DNA of 64,000 nt from Bacillota bacterium (GCA_023415775.1 JAEZJM010000019.1:1-64000); one strand, 5' to 3'; shown: positions 52,047-61,496, numbered from the stretch's first letter. The notes: generated by a model from the sequence alone, not told the origin. Translations and numbers: made by a program.

Positions 52047-53966
52047 ATGCCCAAAAAAAATTTTTATATCACTACGCCGATCTATTATCCGAGCGATAAA
52101 CTGCATATCGGCCATGCTTACTGCACGACGGTGGCTGACGCCCTCGCCCGTTACAAACGGCTGGCCGGCTACGATGTTTTTTTCCTGACCGGGTCGGACG
52201 AGCACGGGCAGAAGATTCAGCGCAAGGCCCATGAGAATGGCGTTTCGCCGCAGGAGTATGTCGACAAGATTGTTGCGTCTTTCCGCCATTTATGGGAGAA
52301 GATGTCGATTTCCTACGACGATTTCATCCGTACCAGCGAAGCGCGCCATCACGAGGTCGTGCAGACGATTTTCCAGAAGATTTACGACCAGGGCGATATC
52401 TACAAGGCGTCTTACGAAGGCTGGTACTGCACCCCCTGCGAGACTTTCTGGCTGGAGCGCCAGCTCAGCGAGGGCAATTGCCCCGATTGCGGCCGGCCAG
52501 TGGAACTGCTCAAGGAGGAGAGCTATTTCTTCCGGATGTCGAAATACCAGGAACGGTTGCTGGCTTACATAGAGGCTAACCCCGATTTTATCCAGCCGAC
52601 GTCGCGCCGCAACGAGATGATCAATTTCATCAAGGGCGGCCTGGAGGATCTGTGCGTGTCCCGCACTACCTTCGATTGGGGCATCCCGGTGCCGTTCGAC
52701 ACCAAGCATGTGGTTTATGTATGGTTCGACGCCCTTACGAATTATATCACCGCCGCCGGATATCTGCAAGACCGTGGTAAATTTGCCAAGTATTGGCCGG
52801 CCGACATCCACCTCGTGGGCAAGGAGATCGTGCGCTTCCACGCGATCATCTGGCCGGTTATCCTGATGGCGCTGGGGGTCGAACTGCCGAAGATGGTGTA
52901 CGGCCATGGCTGGCTGGTGATGGAAGGGGACAAGATGTCCAAGTCCAAGGGCAACGTCATTGACCCGCTGGTGCTGATCGACGAGTTCGGCGCCGACGCT
53001 ATCCGCTATTTTCTGCTGCGGGAGATAATGCTTGGCAGCGACGGCAACTTTTCGCGCACGGCTCTCATCAACCGCATCAACGCTGATCTGGCTAACGACC
53101 TCGGCAATCTGCTCCACCGCACGGTCAATATGGTGGGCCGCTTCAGCGGCGGCGTGGTGTCGGCCCCCGAGGCTCGGGAGGCGGTGGACGAGGAACTGGT
53201 GAGGCTGGCGCAGGAGACGGCGGCCGAGTACGAGCGGGCGATGGAGCGGCTGGAGGTCAACACTGCGATTAAGGCGGTGTGGGCGCTTATTGGCCGTGCC
53301 AACAAGTATATCGACGAGACCGGCCCGTGGGCGCTCGCCAAGGACCCGGCCAAAAAAGGCCGCCTGAACACGGTGCTTTATAATTTAGCCGAGGTGCTGA
53401 GGATCGTGGCTATCCTGATTTCGCCCTTTATGCCGGGCACGACGCCGCGCATTTGGCGTCAGCTCGGTCTGGCGGGTGATCCCGCTGCGGCGAGCCTGGA
53501 CGATGCTCAGCGCTGGGGCCTGCTGCCGGCGGGCACGAAGATGACCGCGCCGGAGGCGCTTTTCCCGCGCATCGAGGATAAGGAGGAGGCGGAGAGCGAG
53601 GCTCAGCCGCCGGCCGCGCCGGTGAAGCCCGCCCTGCCGATCCTGCCGGAGGTAAGTATTGAGGATTTCGCGAAGATGGATCTCCGTACCGCCAGGGTGT
53701 TGGCGGCCGAGAAGGTCGAGAAGGCTGACAAGCTGCTGAAGTTGACGGTCGACCTCGGCGGCGAGGAGCGGACGATCATTTCCGGCATTTCACAGCATTA
53801 CGCGCCCGACGACCTTGTGGGCAAGGACGTGGTGATGATCGTCAACCTGAAGCCGGCTAAGATTCGCGGCATCGAGTCGCGGGGGATGGTGCTGGCGGCG
53901 GTGAACGGCGACAAGCTGGCGCTGGTGACGGCGCCCGGGATGGAACCCGGAAGCAAGGTTAGGTAG
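52047..53966 (+). CDS. metG: Methionyl-tRNA synthetase
   Basis: 639-aa class I synthetase. HIGH motif KLHIGHAYCTTVADA (about residue 18), zinc-binding CTPC...CPDC (about 127-147), KMSKS motif DKMSKSKGNVIDP (about 296) and a C-terminal EMAPII-type tRNA-binding domain (about 535-639: FAKMDLRTARVLAAEKV). A charged Glu/Pro/Ala linker (about 515-530) joins the two. ATG 52047 follows AAGGAGTGC; the longer frame starts before the ribosome site. Same place as metS in Bacillus. Confidence 0.97.
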   Translation: MPKKNFYITTPIYYPSDKLHIGHAYCTTVADALARYKRLAGYDVFFLTGSDEHGQKIQRKAHENGVSPQEYVDKIVASFRHLWEKMSISYDDFIRTSEARHHEVVQTIFQKIYDQGDIYKASYEGWYCTPCETFWLERQLSEGNCPDCGRPVELLKEESYFFRMSKYQERLLAYIEANPDFIQPTSRRNEMINFIKGGLEDLCVSRTTFDWGIPVPFDTKHVVYVWFDALTNYITAAGYLQDRGKFAKYWPADIHLVGKEIVRFHAIIWPVILMALGVELPKMVYGHGWLVMEGDKMSKSKGNVIDPLVLIDEFGADAIRYFLLREIMLGSDGNFSRTALINRINADLANDLGNLLHRTVNMVGRFSGGVVSAPEAREAVDEELVRLAQETAAEYERAMERLEVNTAIKAVWALIGRANKYIDETGPWALAKDPAKKGRLNTVLYNLAEVLRIVAILISPFMPGTTPRIWRQLGLAGDPAAASLDDAQRWGLLPAGTKMTAPEALFPRIEDKEEAESEAQPPAAPVKPALPILPEVSIEDFAKMDLRTARVLAAEKVEKADKLLKLTVDLGGEERTIISGISQHYAPDDLVGKDVVMIVNLKPAKIRGIESRGMVLAAVNGDKLALVTAPGMEPGSKVR

Positions 53967-53976
53967 CATATAAGTG

Positions 53977-54101
53977 GGAGGCTGTCCATAACGCCCAGCT
54001 GCTTCGTTGCTCCTCGGCTGCCATCCTCAGCGTACGTTCGTGTACGCTTCCGGTGTCAGCCTCCGGTGCGCCTTGCATCTGGGACGTTCTGAACAGCCTC
54101 C
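53977..54101. repeat. Dispersed palindromic repeat, copy 1
   Basis: 125-bp element bounded by imperfect inverted ends (GGAGGCTGTCCATAACG and CGTTCTGAACAGCCTCC). Its reverse complement matches copy 2 at 63080-63200: both have CAGATGCAAGGCG, the 19-base core GCGTACACGAACGTACGCT and CAACGA(A/G)GCAG in the same order. It fills the gap between metG and tatD. Confidence 0.8.
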
Positions 54102-54121
54102 GGCATTTCATGGAGGTTTTT

Positions 54122-54886
54122 ATGCTATTCGATTCTCATGCCCATCTGGATGACAAACGCTTTAACGATGACCGTGACGAGGTCGTCGCCCGCGCGGCGG
54201 ACGGCGGGCTGGGCGGGATATTGAACGCCGGCGCGGATATGTTTTCGTCGGCGCGCGCGGTGGAGTTGGCGGCCAGGCACGCTATCGTGTGGGCGGCGGT
54301 GGGTATCCACCCCCACGACGCCAAGGAAGCCCGCGAGGAGGATTACGACAAGCTGGCGCAGTGGTGCGCCCTGCCTAAGGTGGTGGCGGTGGGCGAGATC
54401 GGCCTCGATTACCACTACGATTTTTCGCCCCGCGAGGTGCAGCGGGCGGTGTTCATCCGCCAGCTCGATTTGGCCCGTCAGGTGAATAAACCGATAATAA
54501 TCCACGACCGCGAGGCTCACGCCGATGTGCTGGCGACTGTAAAACGGGAGGGCAAGGGGCTTGCCGGGGTATTCCACTGCTTTTCGGGCAGCGTGGAGAT
54601 GGCCCGCGAGGTGCTGAAGCTGGGGTTCTACGTTTCGGTGGCAGGACCGGTGACGTTCGCCAACGCCCACAAGTTGCACGAGGTGGTGAAGGCGGCGCCG
54701 CTGGATCGTCTGCTGGTCGAGACGGATTGCCCGTATCTGACGCCCGAGCCGTTCCGGGGCCGGCGCAACGAGCCGGCCAATGTGCGCTATGTGGCTGAGA
54801 AGGTGGCCGGTCTGCTGGGAATGGAGCCGGAGGCTCTGGCGGCGGCGACGACGGAGAATACCAAGCGGTTGTTCGGGATTAAGTAG
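54122..54886 (+). CDS. TatD family metal-dependent DNase
   Basis: 254-aa TIM-barrel hydrolase (YabD-type). Metal ligands appear in FDSHAHLDD (residues 3-11), GEIGLDYHYD (about 90-99), IIHDREAH (about 126) and LVETDCPYLTPEPFRGRRNEP (in two parts, about 200-221). ATG 54122 follows TGGAGGT; the longer frame upstream is inside the repeat. It is followed by a terminator. Confidence 0.94.
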   Translation: MLFDSHAHLDDKRFNDDRDEVVARAADGGLGGILNAGADMFSSARAVELAARHAIVWAAVGIHPHDAKEAREEDYDKLAQWCALPKVVAVGEIGLDYHYDFSPREVQRAVFIRQLDLARQVNKPIIIHDREAHADVLATVKREGKGLAGVFHCFSGSVEMAREVLKLGFYVSVAGPVTFANAHKLHEVVKAAPLDRLLVETDCPYLTPEPFRGRRNEPANVRYVAEKVAGLLGMEPEALAAATTENTKRLFGIK

Positions 54887-54913
54887 AAAAGCTGCCTGGG
54901 AGGCAGCTTTTTC
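54887..54913 (+). terminator. Terminator after tatD
   Basis: AAAAGCTGCC-TGGGA-GGCAGCTTTT and a further T, starting right after the stop codon. Confidence 0.9.
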
Positions 54914-54993
54914 TGTTGGCGGGGGACGGCAGGATAGCGGACGGTGATGGGGAATATTATTAGCACATGTTTTTTTGCAGGGAGGACACGACG

Positions 54994-56196
54994 GTGATCA
55001 AGAAGGAACTGCTGGAGTTTTTGTACGAGAGCGCTCATATCCAGCGCTGGAATGACCATATGCGCCCCAAAGGCGGGTTCACCGAACTCGATAAGCAGGC
55101 CCATAAGATGATTATCGCTTATGTCCTCGCGAAGCACGAGATCGAGGACCGCAAAGCGCCGGTGAGCTGGCGGCGGCTGATCGAGGGGGGCATGTTCGAG
55201 TTTTTGCACCGCGTGAGGGTGACGGATATTAAGCCGCCGGTATTCCATGAGCTGATGGCCAGGCACGGCGCGGAGCTGAACCGCTGGGTGCTGGACAAAC
55301 TGCAGGACAAGGTCGATTCGCTGGCCGGGGATTTCGCCGCCAATTTCACCCGCTACCTATCTGAACCCGGGTACGCGGCGACGGAGAAGAAGATTCTCAG
55401 GGCGGCCCATTATTTGGCGACCGACTGGGAGTTCCAGATGATCTATCAGCTGAATTCCCATCTTTATGGGGTGGAGGAGACAAAGACGCGGATCGCCAAC
55501 GAGTTGGAGGAGCACTTTGATCTTGTGGGGGTGCAGAAGATCGGTCTGGGCCGCAAGACGCGCCATTTCATCGATCTGGTGGGCCAGCTTCGCTTCCAGC
55601 AGCGCTGGGCGCAGTCGCCGCGGGTGCCGGAGACGTCGGTGATGGGCCATATGCTGATCGTGGCCATGCTGGCGTATTTCTGCTCGCTGGAGGTAGGGGC
55701 GTGTGAGGCGCGCCTGGTCAACAACTATTTCGCCGGCCTTTTCCACGACTTGCCGGAGGTGCTGACTCGCGATATTATCTCGCCGGTGAAAAGTTCGGTG
55801 ACCGGGCTGGACGAGCTTATAAAGGAGATCGAAACGCGGCAGGTGGCTCAGAAGCTTTTCCCGCTGTTGCCGGATGGCTGGCACCAGGAAATCAGGTATT
55901 ACATGGAGGACGAATTCGACAACAAGATCATGGTGGACGGCAAGGTGGAGAAAGTGGCGGCCCGGGATATCGGCGCCAGTTACAACGCAGACAGGTTCTC
56001 GCCGATCGACGGGGAGATGATCAAAGCCTGCGATCACTTGGCGGCGTATATCGAGGCGTCGTTGTCGATTGCCCACGGTATCACGTCGCGGCCGCTCCGG
56101 GACGGCGTCCAGGCCCTTTATGCGCGATATGCAGACCGCCGCGAGGTGGCGGGGGTGGATTTCGGCCGGCTGTTCGACTCTTTCCGCAATATTTAG
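54994..56196 (+). CDS. HD-domain hydrolase (YfbR-like)
   Basis: 400-aa protein with an HD domain in the second half: VMGHMLIVAMLAYF (about residues 214-227), FAGLFHDLPEVLTRDII (about 247-263) and, later, IKACDHLAAYIEASLS (about 351-366). This pattern (H...HD...D) is that of YfbR-like 5'-deoxynucleotidases, but the N-terminal ~200 residues are extra, so substrate is uncertain. GTG 54994 after GGGAGGA is chosen. Not part of the Bacillus gene order; inserted between tatD and yabE. Confidence 0.85.
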   Translation: MIKKELLEFLYESAHIQRWNDHMRPKGGFTELDKQAHKMIIAYVLAKHEIEDRKAPVSWRRLIEGGMFEFLHRVRVTDIKPPVFHELMARHGAELNRWVLDKLQDKVDSLAGDFAANFTRYLSEPGYAATEKKILRAAHYLATDWEFQMIYQLNSHLYGVEETKTRIANELEEHFDLVGVQKIGLGRKTRHFIDLVGQLRFQQRWAQSPRVPETSVMGHMLIVAMLAYFCSLEVGACEARLVNNYFAGLFHDLPEVLTRDIISPVKSSVTGLDELIKEIETRQVAQKLFPLLPDGWHQEIRYYMEDEFDNKIMVDGKVEKVAARDIGASYNADRFSPIDGEMIKACDHLAAYIEASLSIAHGITSRPLRDGVQALYARYADRREVAGVDFGRLFDSFRNI

Positions 56197-56336
56197 GGGG
56201 AGAGGCGCGCCGGAGGAGAATAACTTGTCTAAATATATATGCGAGGGATGGAGAAGGCTTCGAGTCCTGAGGATTATAAACGACTGTCGGTAGCTTAGAA
56301 GTTGGTTAGCCAGGCTTGTTTTGTTTGATATTATTT

Positions 56337-56976
56337 GTGGGGGCATTTCAAATTGCAGAAGAGCTGACAGGCAGAGAGATTATCGATATGTTTGCCAAGA
56401 TCGCGCCGTATCTCAACGATGTGTTGGCTACCGACGTGGGCGTGACTATCGTCCGTGAAGGCAAGTATGCCTTGTACATTCCGGCGGCCGATCTCGACCT
56501 TAAGACGAAAGTCGGCGAGCCGGTGCTGGCCGGCGCGACCAAACAGGCTCTGGAGACCGGTAAGCAGGTGGTGAAGCTGATCACGAAGGAGAAGTCGTCT
56601 AACGGTGTGGCCTACGTCGCCAACGCGATGCCGTTCAAGGACGGCAACCGGGTGGCCGGCTGCGTGACGACTACCCAGAGCGTCAGTTCGCTCGACAAGG
56701 TTACTTCGATTTCCGGCGAACTTGCGGCGTCGTCCGAGGAACTGACCGCCGGGATGGAGGAGGTGTCCGGCCGGGCGGTGGAAGTGCCACACGCCTTCGC
56801 TGAGCAATATCCGGGCAGCCATCCAAACTTTGTCATAGGAGATCGACGTTATCGAACAAAGTGTCGGCGGCCAGACGTCGGGTGTCGACGAGATGGCCAA
56901 GGCCAGCCAATCGCTGGCGATGATGGCCACTGAGTTTTCCGGGGCGGCCAGGGAGATGTACCAGATCACCGATTGA
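56337..56976 (+). pseudogene. Broken short methyl-accepting chemotaxis-like protein
   Basis: The first frame encodes a sensor domain (IAEELTGREIIDMFAKIAPY, then VGVTIVREGKYALYIPAAD) and the start of a signalling domain (LAASSEELTAGMEEVSGRA). It then degenerates. After ~30 odd codons the proper C-terminal frame resumes as EIDVIEQSVGGQTSGVDEMA and ends REMYQITD (stop 56974-56976). The conserved hairpin tip of the signalling domain (about 100 residues) is missing, so it cannot contact CheA. No normal start codon fits: the ribosome-site-like GTGGGGGC is followed by ATT 56352. Confidence 0.75.
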
Positions 56977-56990
56977 GAAGATATGTCCGG

Positions 56991-57020
56991 GCGGGGTCGG
57001 CAACAGCCGGCCCCGTTTTG
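56991..57020 (+). terminator. Terminator after the chemotaxis pseudogene
   Basis: CGGGGTCGGC-AACA-GCCGGCCCCG (one mismatch) followed by TTTTG and T5. Confidence 0.8.
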
Positions 57021-57142
57021 TTTTTACAGGTATAATTTTTGCTGTTTTGGGCATAACTTGACCATGAGAGGAAAACAATGGTATGTTTGACACCCGGTTA
57101 CCTGCTATGGTATAATTTACGAACCTGGAAAGGGGGAAGTGA

Positions 57143-58147
57143 ATGAGTGGCTTAAAAACCATAAGTTTACGTAAGCTTGGGGCCAATCTTGATAGGGGCA
57201 GGACGCTGCTTGTCGTTGCGCTTATCATAACATCGCTGGTGATTACAGGAGCTGTCTGGGCAAGCAAAAACGTTGTTGTTGTGGCCGACGGCAAGAGGAC
57301 CACCATATATACTGTCCATGATAATCCCGAAGATATTTTGCGCCAGACGGGAATTTATCTCGCCAGCAAGGACGAGTTCCGGATGTCCACCGCCAAGGTG
57401 ACGGAGGGAACGGTTATCACGGTTTACCGGGCTGTTCCGGTAGAGGTGATTTTCAAGGACCGCACGCGGGTTGTGCTTACCGGCCAACCCACTGTGGGCG
57501 AGGTGGCGGCCAGCCTGGGATACGGTCCCGGCCATGGCCGCACGGAGCCCGCAGAGGCGACGCCTGTTCAGCCGATGATGAAGATGCGGATCATTTCGCT
57601 GACGGAGAGTCTGGTCACCCGCAAGGTGCCGGTCCCGCCGCCGGTGGTCCGCCAGCCTGACGGGACGCTGGAACGGGGCCTGGAAGAGGTCCTTGATGAA
57701 GGCGAGGAAGGCCTGAAGGAGGCTACATTAAAGCTGCATTACGAGGATGGCGCCCAAACGGCCACCACTACGGTGACGGAAAAGGTGCTGTTGGAGCCCA
57801 AGCCGCAGATTATGCGGGTGGGTACCCGCGAGACGGTTAATACGTCGCGGGGAACGATGCGCTTTAAGCGAGTGTATTCGATGGAAGCTACGGCTTATCT
57901 GCCTACCGACGGCGGCGGCCACGGGATTACGGCCAGCGGCCTCGCGGCCCGGCACGGCATCGTGGCGGTCGATCCGTCCGTCATCCCGCTCGGCACCCGC
58001 GTTTATGTGCCCGGTTACGGGCTGGCGCTGGCGGCCGATACCGGCAGCGCGATCATCGGCAACAGAATCGACCTGTGCATCGAAGATTATAACGCTGCCT
58101 GGCGTTTCGGGCGGCAGGTGGTCAAGGTGTACGTACTGGCCGATTAA
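57143..58147 (+). CDS. yabE: YabE-like cell-wall protein (DUF348, G5, 3D domains)
   Basis: 334-aa exported protein. One N-terminal membrane segment (LLVVALIITSLVITGAVWA, about residues 21-39); two DUF348 units (about 42-85 and 98-130); a G5 domain (about 165-235); and a C-terminal 3D domain (about 250-334: YSMEATAYLP, GIVAVDPSVIPLGTRVYVPG, DTGSAI, DLCIEDYNAA) with the three Asp of lytic transglycosylase-like barrels. Probably acts on peptidoglycan. It stands directly upstream of rnmV, as in Bacillus. Confidence 0.93.
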   Translation: MSGLKTISLRKLGANLDRGRTLLVVALIITSLVITGAVWASKNVVVVADGKRTTIYTVHDNPEDILRQTGIYLASKDEFRMSTAKVTEGTVITVYRAVPVEVIFKDRTRVVLTGQPTVGEVAASLGYGPGHGRTEPAEATPVQPMMKMRIISLTESLVTRKVPVPPPVVRQPDGTLERGLEEVLDEGEEGLKEATLKLHYEDGAQTATTTVTEKVLLEPKPQIMRVGTRETVNTSRGTMRFKRVYSMEATAYLPTDGGGHGITASGLAARHGIVAVDPSVIPLGTRVYVPGYGLALAADTGSAIIGNRIDLCIEDYNAAWRFGRQVVKVYVLAD

Positions 58148-58157
58148 GCAGGTTTCA

Positions 58158-58192
58158 GGGGTAAATCCGCAGGGGTTTACCCCAATATTTTG
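58158..58192 (+). terminator. Weak terminator-like hairpin after yabE
   Basis: GGGGTAAA / TTTACCCC with a 10-base loop and AATATTTT after it; read-through to rnmV is likely. Confidence 0.4.
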
Positions 58193-58236
58193 CCGGTCCG
58201 GGGGAAGAATAGCTTTGGCAGGCGGGGTGTGAAGAC

Positions 58237-58782
58237 GTGATTCGGGAAGTGATCGTGGTCGAAGGCAAGAAAGACGTGGCGGCGGTAAAACGGGCCGTAG
58301 AGGCGGAATGCCTGGTTACGGGCGGGTTTAGCCTCTCCCGGCATCTGCTGGCGCAGATCGAGGCTGCTTACAGCCGCAGCGGCATTATCATCCTTACCGA
58401 TCCGGACAGCGCCGGCGAACGGATTCGCAAGGTGTTGTCCGCGCGTTTTCCGGCGGCCAAGCACGCGTTTGTACCGCGGGAGGCGGCTACCGCCGCCGAC
58501 GATATAGGCATCGAGCGGGCGTCAGCGGAGGCGATTAGGGCAGCGCTGGCGAAAGCCCGCTGCCAGGAGTGGCAGCCGGAGGTGGTATTCGCGATGGAGG
58601 ATTTGCATGCCGCGGGGTTGGCGGCGTCGCCTGCGGCCGCCGCGAGGCGGGCCGCGCTCGGGGAAACGCTCGGAATCGGCTATGCCAACGCCAAGACTTT
58701 TTTACGCCGCCTTAACAATTACGGGGTAACGAGGGCGGAATTTACGGCAGCGGCGGCTGCGATGGAGGCCGGAGATGCTTAA
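58237..58782 (+). CDS. rnmV: Ribonuclease M5
   Basis: 181-aa TOPRIM nuclease that matures 5S rRNA. TOPRIM motifs VIVVEGKKDVAAVKRA (residues 5-20) and IILTDPDSAGERIRK (about 50-64) are complete. It starts at GTG 58237 (ribosome site GGCGGGG) and overlaps rsmA by eight bases. Order yabE-rnmV-rsmA is the same as in Bacillus. Confidence 0.95.
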   Translation: MIREVIVVEGKKDVAAVKRAVEAECLVTGGFSLSRHLLAQIEAAYSRSGIIILTDPDSAGERIRKVLSARFPAAKHAFVPREAATAADDIGIERASAEAIRAALAKARCQEWQPEVVFAMEDLHAAGLAASPAAAARRAALGETLGIGYANAKTFLRRLNNYGVTRAEFTAAAAAMEAGDA

Positions 58783-59641
58783 ACCGCGGATTGCAAAACG
58801 CGAGGTTACGCTCCACATTTTGCGGGCTTTCGGTCTGCATGCCAGCAAGCGGCTGGGGCAGAACTTTCTTGTGGATGAGACGGTGGTGGACAGGATCGTG
58901 GCTGCTGCCGGCGTGGCTCCAGGGGACGCGGTGCTGGAGATCGGCCCCGGTATCGGTACGCTTACCCAGGGGCTGCTCGAGGCAGGGGGAACGGTGGTGG
59001 CGGTGGAGCTCGACCGCCGCCTGGTGGAGGTGCTGGCTGATACGCTGGCCGGTTACGATTCTTTGCGAGTGGTGCACGGCGATATCCTAAAAACCGATAT
59101 TTCCCGGGAAATGCCGACATCGCCTTTCAAAGTTGTCGCTAATCTGCCGTATTATATCACGACACCTATTCTGATGGGTATTCTGGAGCAGCGTCTGCCG
59201 GTATCGGTGCTGGTGACGATGGTCCAGAAAGAGGTGGCCGAGCGGATGGTGGCCGCTCCCAGCGGCAAGGATTACGGGGCGCTGTCGGTAGCGGTGCAGT
59301 ACTATACTGCGCCTGAGATCGCTTTTTTCGTGCCGCCGCACTCTTTTATCCCGGCGCCGGCGGTCGAGTCCGCGGTCATCCGCTGTGTTGTCCGCTCAGA
59401 GCCGCCGGTGGCGTTGGCGAGCGAGGCGACTTTTTTCCGGGTGGTGAAGGCGGCGTTCGCTCAGCGGCGCAAGACGCTGGCAAACGGGCTGAAAGCGGCC
59501 GGGCTGGCGGCGGCGGATGCCGCGGCGGTATTGGCCGCGGCCGGCATCGACGGCGGTCGGCGGGGAGAGACGCTGTCGCTGGCGGAGTTCGCCGCGGTGG
59601 CGAACGCGTGGGAAGATAATAAAAACGGCCGCTCGCTATGA
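58775..59641 (+). CDS. rsmA: 16S rRNA (adenine1518/1519-N6)-dimethyltransferase
   Basis: 288-aa KsgA. Marks are RLGQNFLVDETVVDRIV, motif I VLEIGPGIGTLTQGLLEAG and the catalytic NLPYYITTPILM. Its last four codons and stop lie in a terminator hairpin and overlap the stop of the converging glycosyltransferase gene (59636) by six bases. Start ATG 58775 has TGGAGGCCGGAG upstream. Confidence 0.96.
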   Translation: MLKPRIAKREVTLHILRAFGLHASKRLGQNFLVDETVVDRIVAAAGVAPGDAVLEIGPGIGTLTQGLLEAGGTVVAVELDRRLVEVLADTLAGYDSLRVVHGDILKTDISREMPTSPFKVVANLPYYITTPILMGILEQRLPVSVLVTMVQKEVAERMVAAPSGKDYGALSVAVQYYTAPEIAFFVPPHSFIPAPAVESAVIRCVVRSEPPVALASEATFFRVVKAAFAQRRKTLANGLKAAGLAAADAAAVLAAAGIDGGRRGETLSLAEFAAVANAWEDNKNGRSL

Positions 59642-59652
59642 GCGGCCGTTTT
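59622..59652. terminator. Bidirectional terminator inside converging gene ends
   Basis: AAAACGGCCGCT / AGCGGCCGTTTT with a 7-base loop. It spans the stop codons of both rsmA (plus) and the glycosyltransferase (minus). Confidence 0.88.
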
Positions 59653-60433
59653 CGCTGAGAAACAGGTCTAGCAGGTCAAACCGCCTTTCGCTGTGATAGC
59701 CCAGGTAGGTCGAGTTTTGCCACTGGCGGGTGCGGGGCTCGCCACGGAAGACGGCGATGGCCTCCAGGCAGTCGCCGACGATGGTGTCGATTATTTTGTT
59801 GGTGTGGATCTGGTTTTTGATGGAGGACCCCAAACGGTAATGGGGAATGGTGGTCGCGACGTCAAGACGGAGCTTGGCCTGCCTGGCCAGGGCCATGACC
59901 ACGGGGGGGACGGCGATTTCCCGGACGGGGATTGTTTCCAGAAGACGCCGTGATACGGCATGAGGGCCGTGGGCTGTTGAGGCCAGGCCGATTTTCTTTT
60001 CCAGGCCGAGTTCTTTATTTAGGTTGAGTCGCCACTGGAAGGTGGGATTATACCGTTCGATATGGCGGGGCGGGGAGGGATAGCAGTTGGTGAGGGCAAG
60101 GTCGAGATGTTTGAGGGTTATCCCTTCGGCCAGTTCCATCAGGTTTTCGTTGAAGGTTCCCACCATGTCGCCGTCGACGAAGGCGACAACGTCGCTGCCG
60201 AGAGACAACGCCACTTTTGCGCCGATGGCCCGGGGAACGTCAATGCCCAGGCAATCGTGGAAGTAGATGATCTGGAGCTTGGGGAGGCGGAGGTTGAGAA
60301 TTTCGCGCATTGTCGCGTCTTTGGATCCGTTGGCGATTACGATGATGTGGTCCACCGGCAATGTGCCCAGATTTTGCAGAACGGTAGCGATGCGGCCTGC
60401 TTCGTTTCGTGCGGGGACAACCACGCTGATCAA
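59636..60433 (-). CDS. Family 2 glycosyltransferase
   Basis: 265-aa GT-A fold enzyme. N-terminal ISVVVPARNEAGRIATVL (residues 2-19), VIANGSKDATM (about 32-42) and the metal-binding DXD-like FVDGDMVG (about 84-91). No membrane helices. The acceptor is unknown. It sits on the opposite strand between rsmA and yabG, an insertion relative to the Bacillus order; spore-envelope or cell-wall glycosylation is possible because yabG is its divergent neighbour. Confidence 0.85.
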   Translation of the reverse strand: MISVVVPARNEAGRIATVLQNLGTLPVDHIIVIANGSKDATMREILNLRLPKLQIIYFHDCLGIDVPRAIGAKVALSLGSDVVAFVDGDMVGTFNENLMELAEGITLKHLDLALTNCYPSPPRHIERYNPTFQWRLNLNKELGLEKKIGLASTAHGPHAVSRRLLETIPVREIAVPPVVMALARQAKLRLDVATTIPHYRLGSSIKNQIHTNKIIDTIVGDCLEAIAVFRGEPRTRQWQNSTYLGYHSERRFDLLDLFLSENGRS

Positions 60434-60614
60434 GCGCCATCACCTCGGTGGGACTAGTGCGGCAGAGCCCTCTTCGGCTTTACTACAGTATATTGGCGGA
60501 CAAGAAGCTTTGCCACTTGTCCGTCGGGGGAAATTATACCCTTTGCGGGCGACTCGTCCGTTCCCGGTGGCAAACGCCGAGAATGCCACATAGTATGTAA
60601 TAATCGGGGGAGGG

Positions 60615-61496
60615 ATGAGTGTGCCGGAATTAGCTGTGGGCGATTTGGTAATCCGCAGGTCGCACGGCGGCGATATCGTGTTCAAGGTCATGGGGCGGGA
60701 CAAAGATGAGCAGGGGCAAGCGGTATACACGCTCCGCGGGCTGCACCTGAGGCTGCTGGCGGATGCGCCGCCGGACGACCTCGAAAAGGTAGACGCCGAA
60801 CATCTGAAACAGGAAATTATCCGCAACGAAAACGTGCATAACGACTCGATGCGCCGGGTGATGATGCGCCGCAGCCAGGATTTCGAGCAGCGGGAGTTCA
60901 GCAGAGCCGAACCGACAAAAAAGTACGCATTTTTCGACGTTCCCGGCCGGGTGCTGCATATCGACGGCGACGAGGATTATCTCAAGATGTGCCTTAAGAC
61001 TTACGGCCAGCTCAATATTGAGGCCGAGGGCCGCTATATCGAGGAAGATAAGCAGCCGGACGTCCTGCTGGCGCTTTTGAAGGAGTACCGGCCGGATATT
61101 TTGGTGGTGACGGGGCACGATGCGCTGATCGGCGGCGGGAAGAAGGGCTTCAGGGATATCAACAATTACCGGACGTCGAAGTATTTCGTGCGCTGTGCCC
61201 AGATAGCCCGGGAGTTTCAATCGTCCCGGGACGATCTGGTGATTTTCGCGGGTGCGTGCCAGTCGTATTTCGAGGCTATCCTGGCGGCGGGGGCCAATTT
61301 CGCCAGTTCGCCGACGCGGATATTCATCCACGCTTACGACCCGGTGTTTATCGCCGAGAAGGTGGCGTTTACGCCGATCGGCAAGACGGTGGATGTAAAC
61401 GATGCGATCACGGCTTCGGTGACCGGGGCCGAAGGGGTAGGGGGCGTGGAGACTCGCGGCAAATTTCGGCTGGGAATGCCGAAATCGCCGTATTAG
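60615..61496 (+). CDS. yabG: Sporulation-specific protease YabG
   Basis: 293-aa Cys protease of peptidase family U57 that processes spore-coat proteins late in sporulation. Visible family stretches are VLHIDGDEDYLKMCLKTYGQL, ILVVTGHDALIGGGKKGF, FVRCAQIAREFQ and IFAGACQSYFEAILAAGANFA (probably with the active Cys). Its presence shows an endospore former. ATG 60615 follows GGGGGAGGG. The 181-base divergent gap upstream has no clear SigA promoter, as expected for a mother-cell sigma factor. Confidence 0.95.
   Translation: MSVPELAVGDLVIRRSHGGDIVFKVMGRDKDEQGQAVYTLRGLHLRLLADAPPDDLEKVDAEHLKQEIIRNENVHNDSMRRVMMRRSQDFEQREFSRAEPTKKYAFFDVPGRVLHIDGDEDYLKMCLKTYGQLNIEAEGRYIEEDKQPDVLLALLKEYRPDILVVTGHDALIGGGKKGFRDINNYRTSKYFVRCAQIAREFQSSRDDLVIFAGACQSYFEAILAAGANFASSPTRIFIHAYDPVFIAEKVAFTPIGKTVDVNDAITASVTGAEGVGGVETRGKFRLGMPKSPY

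Noticed and set aside
56224..56280. Short frame MSKYICEGWRRLRVLRIIND as a truncated rubredoxin
   Set aside because: Only the first seven residues resemble rubredoxin; the CxxC motif is missing and the frame is 18 codons long.
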